Source: Sulfurospirillum sp. UBA4058
Lineage (GTDB): Bacteria; Campylobacterota; Campylobacteria; Campylobacterales; Sulfurospirillaceae
Direction: 5' to 3'
Assembly: GCA_002382085.1 (NCBI GenBank)
Contig: DFZK01000009.1
Location: forward strand, 1 to 64,000
DNA: 64,000 nucleotides
The notes beneath the pieces were generated by a model, which was given only the letters and a program-made list of their open reading frames with translations, ran no database searches and had not been told where the DNA came from. Below, piece after piece: positions 17,395 to 26,838 of this stretch. Both the position numbers and the translations under genes were made by a program. Numbering within the stretch: position 1 is the first letter of the stretch; the number at the start of each line of letters is the position of its first letter.

Positions 17395-19206
17395 ATGTGT
17401 GGAATCGTAGGATACATTGGAACGGCGGAAAAACGAAACTTTTTACTCGGCGGACTGAAAGAGCTTGAATACAGAGGTTACGACTCGGCGGGAATCGCGG
17501 TTTTAAAAGACGGCGCAATCGACGCCTTTAAAGCCACGGGAAAGCTTTCAAACCTTGCGCGCAAAGTCGAACACTACAGCTCGGAAGGATTCGGCGTTGG
17601 CATCGGACATACCCGATGGGCAACGCACGGCAAACCGACCGAAGCCAACGCACACCCGCATTGGGGCGAATTTTCGTACATCATTCATAACGGCATTATC
17701 GAAAACTACAAAGAGATCAAAGACGAATTGCTCAAAGACGGCGTGAACTTTTTAAGCCAAACCGACACGGAAGTTGCCGTGCATCTGTTTGAAAAAAACG
17801 TGCGTCTTTTGAACGACTGTTTTCAAGCGTTTGAAGCCACCATCCAAGCACTTCACGGCGCGTATGCGATTTTATTGATTACGCAAAAAGAGCCCGACGT
17901 CATTTTCTTTGCGAAAAACGCCGTGCCGCTTCTGCTCGGTAAAAACGAAAGCGGTGAAGTCTTTTTTAGCTCCTCGGACGCACCGCTGATCGGATTGGCG
18001 AAAGAAGTATGTTACCTCGAAGACGGAGAGTACGGCTGGGCTAAAAACAAAACCGTCACGCTTAAAAGCGGAGGTATCGAGCAACGTCTTGAATTTAAAG
18101 CTTTAAGCAAAGACAAACTTTCCGCACAAAAAGACGGATTTCGTTATTTTATGGAAAAAGAAATTTACGAGCAATCGCATGTCGTTACCGAAACGCTGAT
18201 GGGCAGAACCAAAGAAGATAGCGTCGTTTTAGATGAACTCTCAAGCCTTGACGTCGATGCGATCGATGCGATTAAAATTTGTGCATGCGGTACGAGTTAC
18301 CATGCCGCACTGAGCGCAAGCTATCTTTTCGAGCGCCTCTCCAAAATCCGCTCGAACGTCGAAATCGCCAGTGAATTTCGTTACAAAGAGCCTTTGCTGG
18401 AACCTCGAACACTCTTTATCGTGATTTCACAAAGCGGTGAAACCGCCGATACCTTAGAAGCACTCAAAATGGCGAAAAAAGGCGGAATGAAAACGCTTGC
18501 TATTTGTAACGTCGATAATTCTTCTATCGTACGAACCGCCGATATGAGTATTCTAACGCGTGCGGGAATCGAAAAGGGAGTTGCCAGTACCAAAGCGTTT
18601 GCGACGCAAGTCGTAACCTTATGGCTTTTAAGCCTCTTTCTTGCCGAGAAGAAAAAGACGATCTCAAAAGAACGTATCAAAACCGAAATCGACGCGCTTT
18701 TACATATACCGTTGGTTTTAAAAGTCAACGAAAACGTTCACGAAAAAATCAGACGCCTCTCCAAACGCTATTTACACGGTCACGGATTTTTCTTTATCGG
18801 GCGCGATCTCTTTTATCCTCTAGCGTTAGAAGGGGCTTTAAAACTAAAAGAGATCAGCTATTTACACGCCGAAGGTTATCCTGCCGGAGAGATGAAGCAC
18901 GGACCGATCGCACTCGCCGACAGCGAACTGTTTACGATTGCCTTGATGCCTAAAAATCTTCTCTACGACAAAATGAAAAGTAACGTCGAAGAGCTCGGAG
19001 CTCGCGATTCGACGATGCTCATTATTAGCCCCGAGCCTTTTGATTTAGCGGACGACGTGATTAAAACGCGAGCACATACCCATGTGATGAGCGAATACTT
19101 TGAAATGATGGTCATTACGCAATTGCTTGCTTTGGAAATTTCGGTTCGTTTGGGCAACGACGTAGATATGCCTCGAAATTTAGCCAAAAGTGTTACGGTA
19201 GAATAA
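17395..19206 (+). CDS. glmS: Glutamine--fructose-6-phosphate aminotransferase
   Basis: A 603-residue GlmS, which makes glucosamine-6-phosphate for peptidoglycan and LPS. Cys2 of the N-terminal MCGIVGYIG is the glutaminase nucleophile; GHTRWATHG and HNGIIENY follow. Two SIS sugar-isomerase domains occupy the C-terminal half (ACGTSYHA, SQSGETADT; then LKEISYLHAEGYPAGEMKHGP), and the protein ends in the usual AKSVTVE. No glmS ribozyme is visible, as expected outside Gram-positive bacteria. The 19-base gap to glnD suggests an operon. Confidence 0.97.
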   Translation: MCGIVGYIGTAEKRNFLLGGLKELEYRGYDSAGIAVLKDGAIDAFKATGKLSNLARKVEHYSSEGFGVGIGHTRWATHGKPTEANAHPHWGEFSYIIHNGIIENYKEIKDELLKDGVNFLSQTDTEVAVHLFEKNVRLLNDCFQAFEATIQALHGAYAILLITQKEPDVIFFAKNAVPLLLGKNESGEVFFSSSDAPLIGLAKEVCYLEDGEYGWAKNKTVTLKSGGIEQRLEFKALSKDKLSAQKDGFRYFMEKEIYEQSHVVTETLMGRTKEDSVVLDELSSLDVDAIDAIKICACGTSYHAALSASYLFERLSKIRSNVEIASEFRYKEPLLEPRTLFIVISQSGETADTLEALKMAKKGGMKTLAICNVDNSSIVRTADMSILTRAGIEKGVASTKAFATQVVTLWLLSLFLAEKKKTISKERIKTEIDALLHIPLVLKVNENVHEKIRRLSKRYLHGHGFFFIGRDLFYPLALEGALKLKEISYLHAEGYPAGEMKHGPIALADSELFTIALMPKNLLYDKMKSNVEELGARDSTMLIISPEPFDLADDVIKTRAHTHVMSEYFEMMVITQLLALEISVRLGNDVDMPRNLAKSVTVE

Positions 19207-19221
19207 ATTTAAGGATACGTG

Positions 19222-21051
19222 ATGCAGAAAAAACTCTCGATCGTTATTGTCGGAACGATTTTCGCCTCTTTTATGCTTTCGATGCTTTATTCCGCACTTT
19301 CCATTCGCAATTTAGGGATAAAGAATGCGGAGGAAAAGGCGCAGATCATTGCCGAGTTGGTTCAAGACGGTCTTTCGGCACATATGCTCACCGGAACGAT
19401 GGATCAACGTGAGTTTTTTCTCAATAAAATCAGCCAATCTAAAGGCGTTGAATCCTTATGGGTCGTTCGCAGCGATTCGGTCATTAAGCAGTTCGGAAAG
19501 GGCTTGAACAACGAAACCGTACGCGACGACATCGATGAGAAAACGCTCAAAACAGCTCAAGTACATCAACAAAGCGAAGAGAGCTCCCATACCGCTAAAC
19601 TTCGCATCAGTACACCCTACATCGCTAAAGAACGTAGCAATCCTAACTGTATGGAATGCCATAACGCCAAAGAAGGCGAAGTCTTAGGTGCGATCAGCAT
19701 CGTATTTGATATTTCCGAAATTCGCACGAACGGCATCTTGACGTCATTAAGTGTTTTTGTGCTCTCTTTGGTCATTATGACGGTCGTTTTCTTAGTCATT
19801 AACAACTCCATGAAACCTTTAATGGAACTTTTCGATTCCATTACCTACGTGATGAACAAAGCCCAAGAGGGAGACTACAGCAAACGCATCCGCTTTAACG
19901 GTAGCGATAAAGAGTGCCATAACGTGATGTTCTGGATCAATTCACTTTTGGAAAAGCTGGAAAACACCCTGAACGATATCGAAGTCACCGTCAAAAAATT
20001 TTTAGCGCTTTCGCCCAACCATCAACCCGATCTTTTGCTTGATGCCCAAGCGATCGTACACGAGCTTTCCGATATTTATCAATTTAAACGAACCATCGAG
20101 TTTGACGAAGACAAGGATCAAGTCTATCGTCGAATCGGTATGATTTTAAAAAATGACTTTTTACTCAACGATTTCGTCTTAGTCGAGTCCGGAAAAGAGT
20201 TTTTCCGTCCGCAAGTGGTCTTCGACGCGTCCACGAAAGAACGTAACGTCGAGATGTCGTGCCGTGCTCTTCGCACGAAACAATCCGTCTATTCCGATCA
20301 GTTTCACAATATCTGCGAAACGTGCGACGCGTGTCAACACTTTTTGTGCATTCCCTATTTGATCTCCAACGATTTCGAACTGCTCTTAAGCATTTGGGCA
20401 CGTTCCGACGAGGAGCTAAACCAAATTAAAGCACAATTGCCGAAAATTCAAAATTATATCGATGCCGCACGTCCCGAGCTCGTCAGCAAAAACTTGACGC
20501 AAATTTTAAAAGTCTCGTCCACGACCGATGCGCTTACCGGACTGTACAATCGAAAATATTTGGACGAATACATTGAAAAAGCCCTCTCTCAAGCCAAGAG
20601 GAATAATATCGTCTACGGTATTTTAATGATCGACATCGACTTTTTCAAAATGGTCAACGATACCTACGGTCACGACGTCGGCGACCAAGCGATTCGAGCC
20701 CTTTCCAAATCACTCAAAGAAAATATTCGCGAAGCCGATACGGCGTTTCGTTTCGGCGGCGAGGAGTTCTTGGTATTGCTTTACGAATGCGATGAAGCGA
20801 TGGTACAAAGTATCGCCGAAAAGATTCGTCTTGCTTTTGAAAAGACGCCGATTCAAGCACCCAACGGTACGGCATTTTACAAAACGCTCAGCGTCGGAGT
20901 TTCTATCTTCCCGAAAAATTCCGATTCGCTTTGGAAATGCATCAAGTTTGCGGATATCGCGCTTTACAAAGCCAAAGAGAGCGGACGTAATTGCGTCAAA
21001 CGCTTTGATCCTTCCATGCTAGACGAGCAAGAGCTCAAAAACGCATTTTAG
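19222..21051 (+). CDS. Membrane diguanylate cyclase with periplasmic haem-c (CxxCH) sensor
   Basis: A 609-residue protein. A transmembrane helix (about 7-27) is followed by a periplasmic domain with C143-M-E-C-H147, a c-type haem attachment motif, and then a second helix (about 172-195) and a HAMP-like segment. The middle cytoplasmic region holds four clustered cysteines (C366, 369, 372, 377). A GGDEF domain fills the C terminus, with RFGGEEF as the active site and DxxFFKMVNDTYGHDVGD before it. It should make c-di-GMP in response to a redox or gas signal; the signal is inferred. The start is ATG 19222 with AAGGA six bases upstream. It lies 15 bases after glmS. Confidence 0.85.
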   Translation: MQKKLSIVIVGTIFASFMLSMLYSALSIRNLGIKNAEEKAQIIAELVQDGLSAHMLTGTMDQREFFLNKISQSKGVESLWVVRSDSVIKQFGKGLNNETVRDDIDEKTLKTAQVHQQSEESSHTAKLRISTPYIAKERSNPNCMECHNAKEGEVLGAISIVFDISEIRTNGILTSLSVFVLSLVIMTVVFLVINNSMKPLMELFDSITYVMNKAQEGDYSKRIRFNGSDKECHNVMFWINSLLEKLENTLNDIEVTVKKFLALSPNHQPDLLLDAQAIVHELSDIYQFKRTIEFDEDKDQVYRRIGMILKNDFLLNDFVLVESGKEFFRPQVVFDASTKERNVEMSCRALRTKQSVYSDQFHNICETCDACQHFLCIPYLISNDFELLLSIWARSDEELNQIKAQLPKIQNYIDAARPELVSKNLTQILKVSSTTDALTGLYNRKYLDEYIEKALSQAKRNNIVYGILMIDIDFFKMVNDTYGHDVGDQAIRALSKSLKENIREADTAFRFGGEEFLVLLYECDEAMVQSIAEKIRLAFEKTPIQAPNGTAFYKTLSVGVSIFPKNSDSLWKCIKFADIALYKAKESGRNCVKRFDPSMLDEQELKNAF

Positions 21052-21061
21052 CGGGAGTGCA

Positions 21062-21940
21062 ATGAAATTTCATCGCGTTTACGTCGAGCTGAGTAATATC
21101 TGCGGGCTTAAGTGTAGCTTTTGTCCGCAAAGTGCCTTGAAACCGCAAATCATGCCGCTTGATTTTTTCGCGTCTCTTTTGATCCAACTGCAACCGTATA
21201 CGAAAGAGATCGCTTACCACATGGGCGGCGATCCTCTGAGCCTTTCCAATCTTGAAGCTTACCTCACTACAACCAAGCGATACGGCCTGCAAGGCTTATT
21301 GACGACCAGCGGATACTATCTGGGTAAGCATTCACATGAAACGCTTTTACATCCGGCTTTAAAACAAATCAATATCTCACTCAATAGCTACAACAAAAAC
21401 GATATGCCGCTTTCGTTTGAAGAGTATATGCGACCTATTCTCGAGCTATGCCGTGCAAAAAACGAAACACGAAAAGAGCTCTTTATCAATTTACGCGTCT
21501 GGAATTTCGATGAAAAACAGAGTGAAAAGGCGTTTAATTCAATGCTGTTCGCTTACCTTTCGCAAGCCTTCGGCGTTACGTTAGATGCCGACGTTATCGA
21601 ACGTGAAAGGCCGCGTTCGCTTCGCCTTGCCGAAAAGATTCTCGTGCATTTCGATCGCTATTTCGAATGGCCGTCCTTAGCATCAACGAACGAGAGCGAA
21701 GGAACGTGCTTGGGACTCAAATCGCATTTCGGTATTCTCTCAAGCGGTATCGTCGTTCCGTGTTGTTTGGATAAAGAAGGTGTTATACCGCTGGGAAACT
21801 TACATGTAAACTCTTTAGAGACAATTTTACATGCCCCAAAAGCCCAAGCGATTCTCCAAGGCTTCCAAGAGGGACGTTGCACGGAAACCTTGTGTCGAAA
21901 ATGCACCTATAAACACCGATTTCAAAAGGATGAACCATGA
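21062..21940 (+). CDS. Radical SAM protein with SPASM-like C terminus
   Basis: A 292-residue radical SAM enzyme. Cys14, 18 and 21 in CGLKCSFC bind the SAM [4Fe-4S] cluster. Further cysteines lie near residues 219 and 239-240 (PCC), and the C-terminal CTETLCRKC forms a likely auxiliary cluster region of the SPASM/twitch kind, with the characteristic IPLGNL and SLETI phrases. SPASM proteins mostly modify peptides or proteins, but no substrate peptide gene is visible beside it. The stop overlaps the HIT gene start by 4 bases. A GGGAG ribosome site precedes the ATG. Function is not assigned. Confidence 0.8.
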   Translation: MKFHRVYVELSNICGLKCSFCPQSALKPQIMPLDFFASLLIQLQPYTKEIAYHMGGDPLSLSNLEAYLTTTKRYGLQGLLTTSGYYLGKHSHETLLHPALKQINISLNSYNKNDMPLSFEEYMRPILELCRAKNETRKELFINLRVWNFDEKQSEKAFNSMLFAYLSQAFGVTLDADVIERERPRSLRLAEKILVHFDRYFEWPSLASTNESEGTCLGLKSHFGILSSGIVVPCCLDKEGVIPLGNLHVNSLETILHAPKAQAILQGFQEGRCTETLCRKCTYKHRFQKDEP

Positions 21941-22323
21941 ACGAGAACCTCTACGAAAACGACTTCTTTTACCTTCAGCACGAAAATGCTTCTATTCCGT
22001 GGGTAAAGATTTTTAGCCGCCGCCCTTATAAAGAGCTCAGCGATTGCGACGAAAAGACGCGAAACGTTCTTTTAGACGCCATGCTTGTCGTTGAAAAGAC
22101 GATGCTCGACTTTTATGCCCCCGATAAAATCAATATCGCGATGTTCGGCAATTACGTGCCGCATTTACATATTCACGTGATGGCACGCTTTCAAAACGAT
22201 ACGCATTTCCCCGAATCCATGTGGGGAATCCAACAACGTGAAGCACGACTCGATCTCCCTTCTTTTGAAGCGTTTGTTACCGTTTTACGCGAAAATTTGT
22301 CGGCTAAAGAGAAGCTTTGGTAA
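21937..22323 (+). CDS. HIT-family (histidine triad) protein
   Basis: A 128-residue HIT protein with the triad HLHIHVMA near residue 75. These are nucleotide hydrolases or transferases acting on AMP-linked or dinucleoside polyphosphate substrates. It is translationally coupled to the radical SAM gene (ATGA overlap) and is followed by the peptidoglycan peptidase gene. The sequence ends in an unexceptional C terminus; no specific substrate can be given. Confidence 0.88.
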   Translation: MNENLYENDFFYLQHENASIPWVKIFSRRPYKELSDCDEKTRNVLLDAMLVVEKTMLDFYAPDKINIAMFGNYVPHLHIHVMARFQNDTHFPESMWGIQQREARLDLPSFEAFVTVLRENLSAKEKLW

Positions 22324-22379
22324 AATTTAATCTCCTATTTGCTAAGCTTCTTGGAAAAAATTTTACGAAAAAGATAACC

Positions 22380-23708
22380 ATGCCCATGATGATGATTCAA
22401 CGTTTCGCCCTCCTCTGCCTTCTTGGCATCACAACGCTCAATGCCGCCAATTTACACTATTCACTCATCAAAAAAGAGAGTTCTCAAGCCGGTAGCACGC
22501 TTTTGATTATCGGAGGAATTCACGGAGACGAACCGGGCGGGTACTTTGCACCGATGCTTTTATCCAAATATTATAAAATCGAAAGCGGTAACGTTTGGAT
22601 CGTACCCAACCTTAACTTTGACAGTATCGTGCAAAATAAACGCGGTGTTTACGGCGATATGAACCGTAAGTTCGCCAAGATAGAGCCTAAAGACAAAGAC
22701 CTCGAGATCGTAAACGAAATCAAAAAATTGATCTTAACGCCCAAAGTTGACCTAACGCTCAACCTTCACGACGGTATCGGATTTTACCGAGAGCGCAACC
22801 TCAATAAAGATTTCAATTCCAAAGCATGGGGTCAGGCGACGATCATCGATCAACAACAAATTCCCAGTGCTAAGTTCGGTAATTTAGGCGACATCGCCAA
22901 AAAAGTCAACCAAGAGACCAACGTTGCGCTCATTGAAGACGTGCATGAATTTAACGTCAAAAATACCAATACCAAAACGCAAGATAAGGCAATGCAACAA
23001 AGCCTAACCTATTTTTCGATTACGAACAATAAACCCGCTTTTGCGATCGAGACCAGCAAAAACATTACCGATCTTTCGCAAAAAGTTTACTATCAATTGC
23101 GTACGATCGAAAAATTCATGGACGTTATGGGCATCAAATTTTCACGTTCTTTCGAGCTTTCACAACCCGTCATTAAAAAACTACTCGAAGATGACGGTAC
23201 GCTTGAAATTCCTCCGACAAAAATTTTCCTTGATCTTTCGACGCTCAAATCTTCCATCCGCTTTTTCCCGATGGATCCGAATAAATTGGAGTACAAAAGC
23301 AATAACCCGCTCGTTGCGGTCATCAAAGAAAAAAACGTCTATAAAATAATGAACGGCAACCAAGTCGTCTCTACGCTAACTCCCGATTTCATCGAATTCG
23401 ACAATTCGTTGGATACGGTTTCGATCGTTATCGACGGAAAAGTTCAAAAAGTCAAAATCGGCTCACTCGTCACCGTCAAAAACGACTTTTCGGTAGAACC
23501 GATGAGAGGATATCGTATCAACGTTATCGGTTATTCCAAACACGGCGTCGAGAACGAAAGCGGTCTTAAAATCATGCAAAAAGAAATTATGAGTAATTAC
23601 GCTATCGATAAACAAGAAAGCACCTACATGGTACAATTCTATAAAGATAAGAAATTTTGCGGTATCGTCACGGTGAAGTTTGAAGATACCGCTAAAAGCA
23701 AAAAATAA
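22380..23708 (+). CDS. pgp1: Peptidoglycan DL-carboxypeptidase of the Pgp1/Csd4 type (cell shape)
   Basis: A 442-residue M14-type zinc carboxypeptidase with an N-terminal signal peptide ending near LNAAN. The zinc ligands are in GGIHGDEPGG (HxxE) and LNLHDG. WIVPNLNFDSI...RGVYGDMNRKF is close to Campylobacter Pgp1 and Helicobacter Csd4, which trim tripeptide stems to dipeptides in the periplasm and are needed for helical shape. The C-terminal part carries beta-rich domains, as in Csd4. The reading frame is open from 22317. I take ATG 22380, though ATGs at 22386-22392 are equally possible. Confidence 0.9.
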   Translation: MPMMMIQRFALLCLLGITTLNAANLHYSLIKKESSQAGSTLLIIGGIHGDEPGGYFAPMLLSKYYKIESGNVWIVPNLNFDSIVQNKRGVYGDMNRKFAKIEPKDKDLEIVNEIKKLILTPKVDLTLNLHDGIGFYRERNLNKDFNSKAWGQATIIDQQQIPSAKFGNLGDIAKKVNQETNVALIEDVHEFNVKNTNTKTQDKAMQQSLTYFSITNNKPAFAIETSKNITDLSQKVYYQLRTIEKFMDVMGIKFSRSFELSQPVIKKLLEDDGTLEIPPTKIFLDLSTLKSSIRFFPMDPNKLEYKSNNPLVAVIKEKNVYKIMNGNQVVSTLTPDFIEFDNSLDTVSIVIDGKVQKVKIGSLVTVKNDFSVEPMRGYRINVIGYSKHGVENESGLKIMQKEIMSNYAIDKQESTYMVQFYKDKKFCGIVTVKFEDTAKSKK

Positions 23709-23743
23709 ACGTAGGTTTTGATCTATCGTGAAAGGAACGATTC

Positions 23744-24973
23744 ATGAGCACGTATGTCGGTAGACAGCCCATTTTTAACACCGAAGGGGTTTGTTTTGGC
23801 TATGAATTGTTGTATCGTTCGTGCGATACGAAAAACCTTGCATCTTTTATGGATAATGCCAAAGCCACCGCACGCGTCATCGTAAACATTATTCACAATA
23901 TCGGACTCTCTCCTATTATCGGACAAAAGTTCGGTTTTATCAACGTCGACGAAACGATGATTTTTAGCGATGCTATTTTACTGCTTCCCAAAGAGTATTT
24001 CGGATTTGAAATCCTAGAACATACGCAAATTTCTTTGGCATTGTACGAGCGCATTAAGCACTTAAGAACATTAGGGTACCGACTCAGCTTAGACGATTTT
24101 GATTGTAGCGAGGCTATGTTCAAAGCTTATGAGCCTCTTTTCCCGTACATCGACTTTATCAAAGTCGACATTCAAGCCATCGGACTCGAAAATCTTCCGC
24201 AAGCCGTCGAGAAATTAGCGGGCTATCATATCCCTTTGCTGGCAGAAAAAATAGAAACATTCGAAGAACACGAAGCTTGCATTCGCCACGGATTTACCTT
24301 TTATCAAGGCTACTTTTTTGAAAAACCCGTTATCCTAAGCGGTCGTAAAATCGAACCCAACACTTTAAGTGCCATTCAGCTCATGAACTGCATTCACGAA
24401 GACAGCGACGCGGCTTTTATCGCGAGTCGTTTTGCGACATGTCCGGATTTAGTGTACAACCTATTACGACATATCAACTCCGGCGCATATCACTTTAAAA
24501 ACAAAATCAGCTCGATCAAACAGATGGTGCTACTGCTCGGTCCTAAAAAACTTCTCTCGTGGCTCGGTCTGTTTCTCTACATGACGCCGAATCACCGACC
24601 TTTCGGAGGAGAACTGTTTAACAACGCCAAATTTCGCGCCAAAGTGATGGAAGAGTTAACGCTTATTTGCAACAAAAAAGAGTATGCTAACCAAGCGTTT
24701 TTAACCGGAAGCCTCTCACTTATCGATGCCTATCTCAACGTTTCAATGGAAGAGTTTTTGGCGCATATTCATTTAGACGACGAGATCAAAATTGCGTTAT
24801 TGCGTAAAGAGGGATTTTTAGGCAATTTATTGCAGATTGCGATTGAAATGAACCATGCCAACGATGCTAAAAATATCGTCGATACCCTCAACGATACACG
24901 CTGTTTTACGACCGAACAACTCTACGAAGCATGTACCAAAGCCATCGTTTTCGTTGAAGAAACCGAACATTAA
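23744..24973 (+). CDS. EAL-HDOD signalling protein (YuxH type)
   Basis: A 409-residue soluble protein. The N-terminal half is an EAL-like domain: FGYELLYR takes the place of the E-x-L-x-R signature, then LSLDDFD, IKVDIQ, LLAEKIET and QGYFFEKP. The C-terminal half from about residue 205 is an HDOD domain, a modified HD fold (MNCIHEDSDAAFIASRFATCPDLVYNLLRHINS). It may bind or degrade c-di-GMP; the DDF-D in place of DDFG makes catalysis uncertain. A GAAAGGA ribosome site precedes the ATG. The selW-like gene follows by 15 bases. Confidence 0.85.
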   Translation: MSTYVGRQPIFNTEGVCFGYELLYRSCDTKNLASFMDNAKATARVIVNIIHNIGLSPIIGQKFGFINVDETMIFSDAILLLPKEYFGFEILEHTQISLALYERIKHLRTLGYRLSLDDFDCSEAMFKAYEPLFPYIDFIKVDIQAIGLENLPQAVEKLAGYHIPLLAEKIETFEEHEACIRHGFTFYQGYFFEKPVILSGRKIEPNTLSAIQLMNCIHEDSDAAFIASRFATCPDLVYNLLRHINSGAYHFKNKISSIKQMVLLLGPKKLLSWLGLFLYMTPNHRPFGGELFNNAKFRAKVMEELTLICNKKEYANQAFLTGSLSLIDAYLNVSMEEFLAHIHLDDEIKIALLRKEGFLGNLLQIAIEMNHANDAKNIVDTLNDTRCFTTEQLYEACTKAIVFVEETEH

Positions 24974-24988
24974 CCAAAGGATTTACCG

Positions 24989-25234
24989 ATGAACGTTACG
25001 ATTTATTATTGTACGCGTTGAGGATATATGCCACGAGCTTTCCGTGTGAAAGAAGAAATTTTACAAGCATTTCCACATGCCTCTATTACGTTGAGCCCTA
25101 AAACAGGCGGCTTTTTCGATGTTGTCGTTGACGGCGTCGTTATTTTTTCCAAAACCGATAAAATCAGAACCGAGGTTGAGCGATTCCCCGAAATCGGAGA
25201 AATCACCGAACTCCTACGTCAAGCGTCTTTGTAA
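24989..25234 (+). CDS. selW: SelW/Rdx-type selenoprotein with in-frame TGA (Sec)
   Basis: An 81-residue thioredoxin-like Rdx protein if TGA at 25019-25021 is read as selenocysteine. The ATG at 24989 has AAAGGA nine bases upstream. The peptide begins MNVTIYYCTR, then Sec11, then GYMPRAF: a C-x-x-U redox motif in the place where SelW-like proteins carry CxxU or CxxC. The downstream part has GGFFDVVVDGVVIFSK and RFPEIGEI, the standard Rdx core. A conventional gene caller starts at ATG 25028 and loses the active site. A short stem (CACG/CGTG, 7-base loop) begins about 10 bases after the TGA and could be part of a bacterial SECIS; this is weak. Rdx selenoproteins are known in Campylobacterota. Confidence 0.88.
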
Positions 25235-25272
25235 CGCTTTGCACGTGGAATTCATTTTTTAAGGAACGTCTT

Positions 25273-26835
25273 GTGTCATCATTCACCGTTTTAGTGATTC
25301 GTTTCGCTTATTTTCTTGACACCAGCGTTTCTTATCGGCGGTTGAAAGAGGCCGCACGCACGCTTTTAGAGCACCCTCATTCCAAAATCAAATTTTATTT
25401 TGATATTTTTATGGTCTTTTTGGTCGTTTTGAGTGTTTTATGCCTCCTTTACGAAGTCAAACATCCTGATGAATCCATTCTTGAATGGATCATTCAAGGC
25501 TCTTTGTTTATCTTCATTTTAGAATATTTTTTACGGTTTTGGATCTATTCCGATAGCCATGCAATTGTGATCGAACACTACGAATACGCGCTTAAAAACA
25601 ACCTTCCTTTTTCCTTAGGACGCACGCTTGTCAAAGTCGTTCGTAAAAAGCTGGATTACGTATTTTCTCCTTTAGCGATTATCGATCTTTTGGCGATTTT
25701 ACCGAGTTACAGGCCGCTTCGATTTTTGCGTATTTTCCTTCTGTTTCGTATTTTTAAACTCTTTCGCTATGCAAGGAGCATGAAAACCTTTGCCACTATT
25801 TTGCATGAAAAAAAGTTTGAACTTTTAACCTTGGCAATTTTTGCCGGTTTCGTTATTTTTGCGGGTAGCTCGGCAATTTATATCTTTGAGACCAACCAAA
25901 ACCCGAAAATCAACACGCTTTTTGACGCAGTTTATTGGTCAATCGTTACGATGGGAACCGTCGGCTACGGCGATATCGTACCTTTGACGCAAGAAGGTAT
26001 GGCGGTTTCGATGGTGTTGATTATTCTCGGCGTATGCGTCTTGGCATTTTTAACGTCCATTATTGTCTCGTCGTTTCAAAATAAACTCGTTGAGCTCAAA
26101 GAGAGCCGCCTTTATTACGATATCGAAAAGCTCGAACGCTATATTCTCATTTGCGGATACGGAAGAGTCGGCGAAGTCGTCGCTAAAATGCTTCACGAAG
26201 ACGGGAACGCTCTGGTGATTATCGATACGGACACCGCGAAAATCAAGCTTGCGCAAGAGCGCGGCTTGATCGGTATCGTAGGCGATGCGTCTAAAAGCAA
26301 GCTTTTAGGAACGCTTGGCATCGAGAAGCGCGCAACGCATATCGTTTGTGCAACCAACAGTGACGAACTGAACATTTTTATTACGCTCAGTGCCCGAAGT
26401 TTAAGCCCTCGTACGACGATTATTGCGCGCGTTATTAAAAATACGCACAAGAAAAAGTATTTGCTTGCCGGTGCGAATTATGCGTTTAGCGCCGATGAAA
26501 CAATCGGTCTAATGGGGGCTCAATTGGTCACGCAACCGGTTTCTTTCGCGGCATTAGAAGGCATGCTCAGTGAAAATACGGGTATTGTATTTGAAAGTAT
26601 TTTTCTGCACGAGTACTCTTTTTTCAGCCGCCAATCGGTCGCTTCTTTAAGCCTCCACGCCAAACGATTGCTCTTATTCGGCGTGGTACGTCCGGACGAA
26701 TACGCGCTTGAAAAGCGTTTTCTTTTCAACCCTTCAGAGGATTTTGTTTTACAACCTAACGATAGTCTTATCGTGATGGGACGGAAACATGCGATTAACG
26801 CTTTTCGCAAACAGAACGAAAAAAGGAAGGAGTAG
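25273..26835 (+). CDS. Six-helix voltage-sensor-type K+ channel with fused RCK (TrkA-N/C) domains
   Basis: A 520-residue protein started by GTG with AAGGA upstream. Six transmembrane helices lie in the first ~270 residues. Helix 4 (RPLRFLRIFLLFRIFKLFRY) has basic residues every third position, as in a voltage sensor. The pore has the K+ filter TVGYGD near residue 230. From about residue 293 an RCK/TrkA-N Rossmann domain begins (ICGYGRVGEVVAKML), with VIIDTD as its nucleotide acidic site, followed by a TrkA-C-like domain. It should be a gated potassium channel in the inner membrane. A separate RCK protein gene follows after 3 bases. Confidence 0.9.
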   Translation: MSSFTVLVIRFAYFLDTSVSYRRLKEAARTLLEHPHSKIKFYFDIFMVFLVVLSVLCLLYEVKHPDESILEWIIQGSLFIFILEYFLRFWIYSDSHAIVIEHYEYALKNNLPFSLGRTLVKVVRKKLDYVFSPLAIIDLLAILPSYRPLRFLRIFLLFRIFKLFRYARSMKTFATILHEKKFELLTLAIFAGFVIFAGSSAIYIFETNQNPKINTLFDAVYWSIVTMGTVGYGDIVPLTQEGMAVSMVLIILGVCVLAFLTSIIVSSFQNKLVELKESRLYYDIEKLERYILICGYGRVGEVVAKMLHEDGNALVIIDTDTAKIKLAQERGLIGIVGDASKSKLLGTLGIEKRATHIVCATNSDELNIFITLSARSLSPRTTIIARVIKNTHKKKYLLAGANYAFSADETIGLMGAQLVTQPVSFAALEGMLSENTGIVFESIFLHEYSFFSRQSVASLSLHAKRLLLFGVVRPDEYALEKRFLFNPSEDFVLQPNDSLIVMGRKHAINAFRKQNEKRKE

Positions 26836-26838
26836 TCG

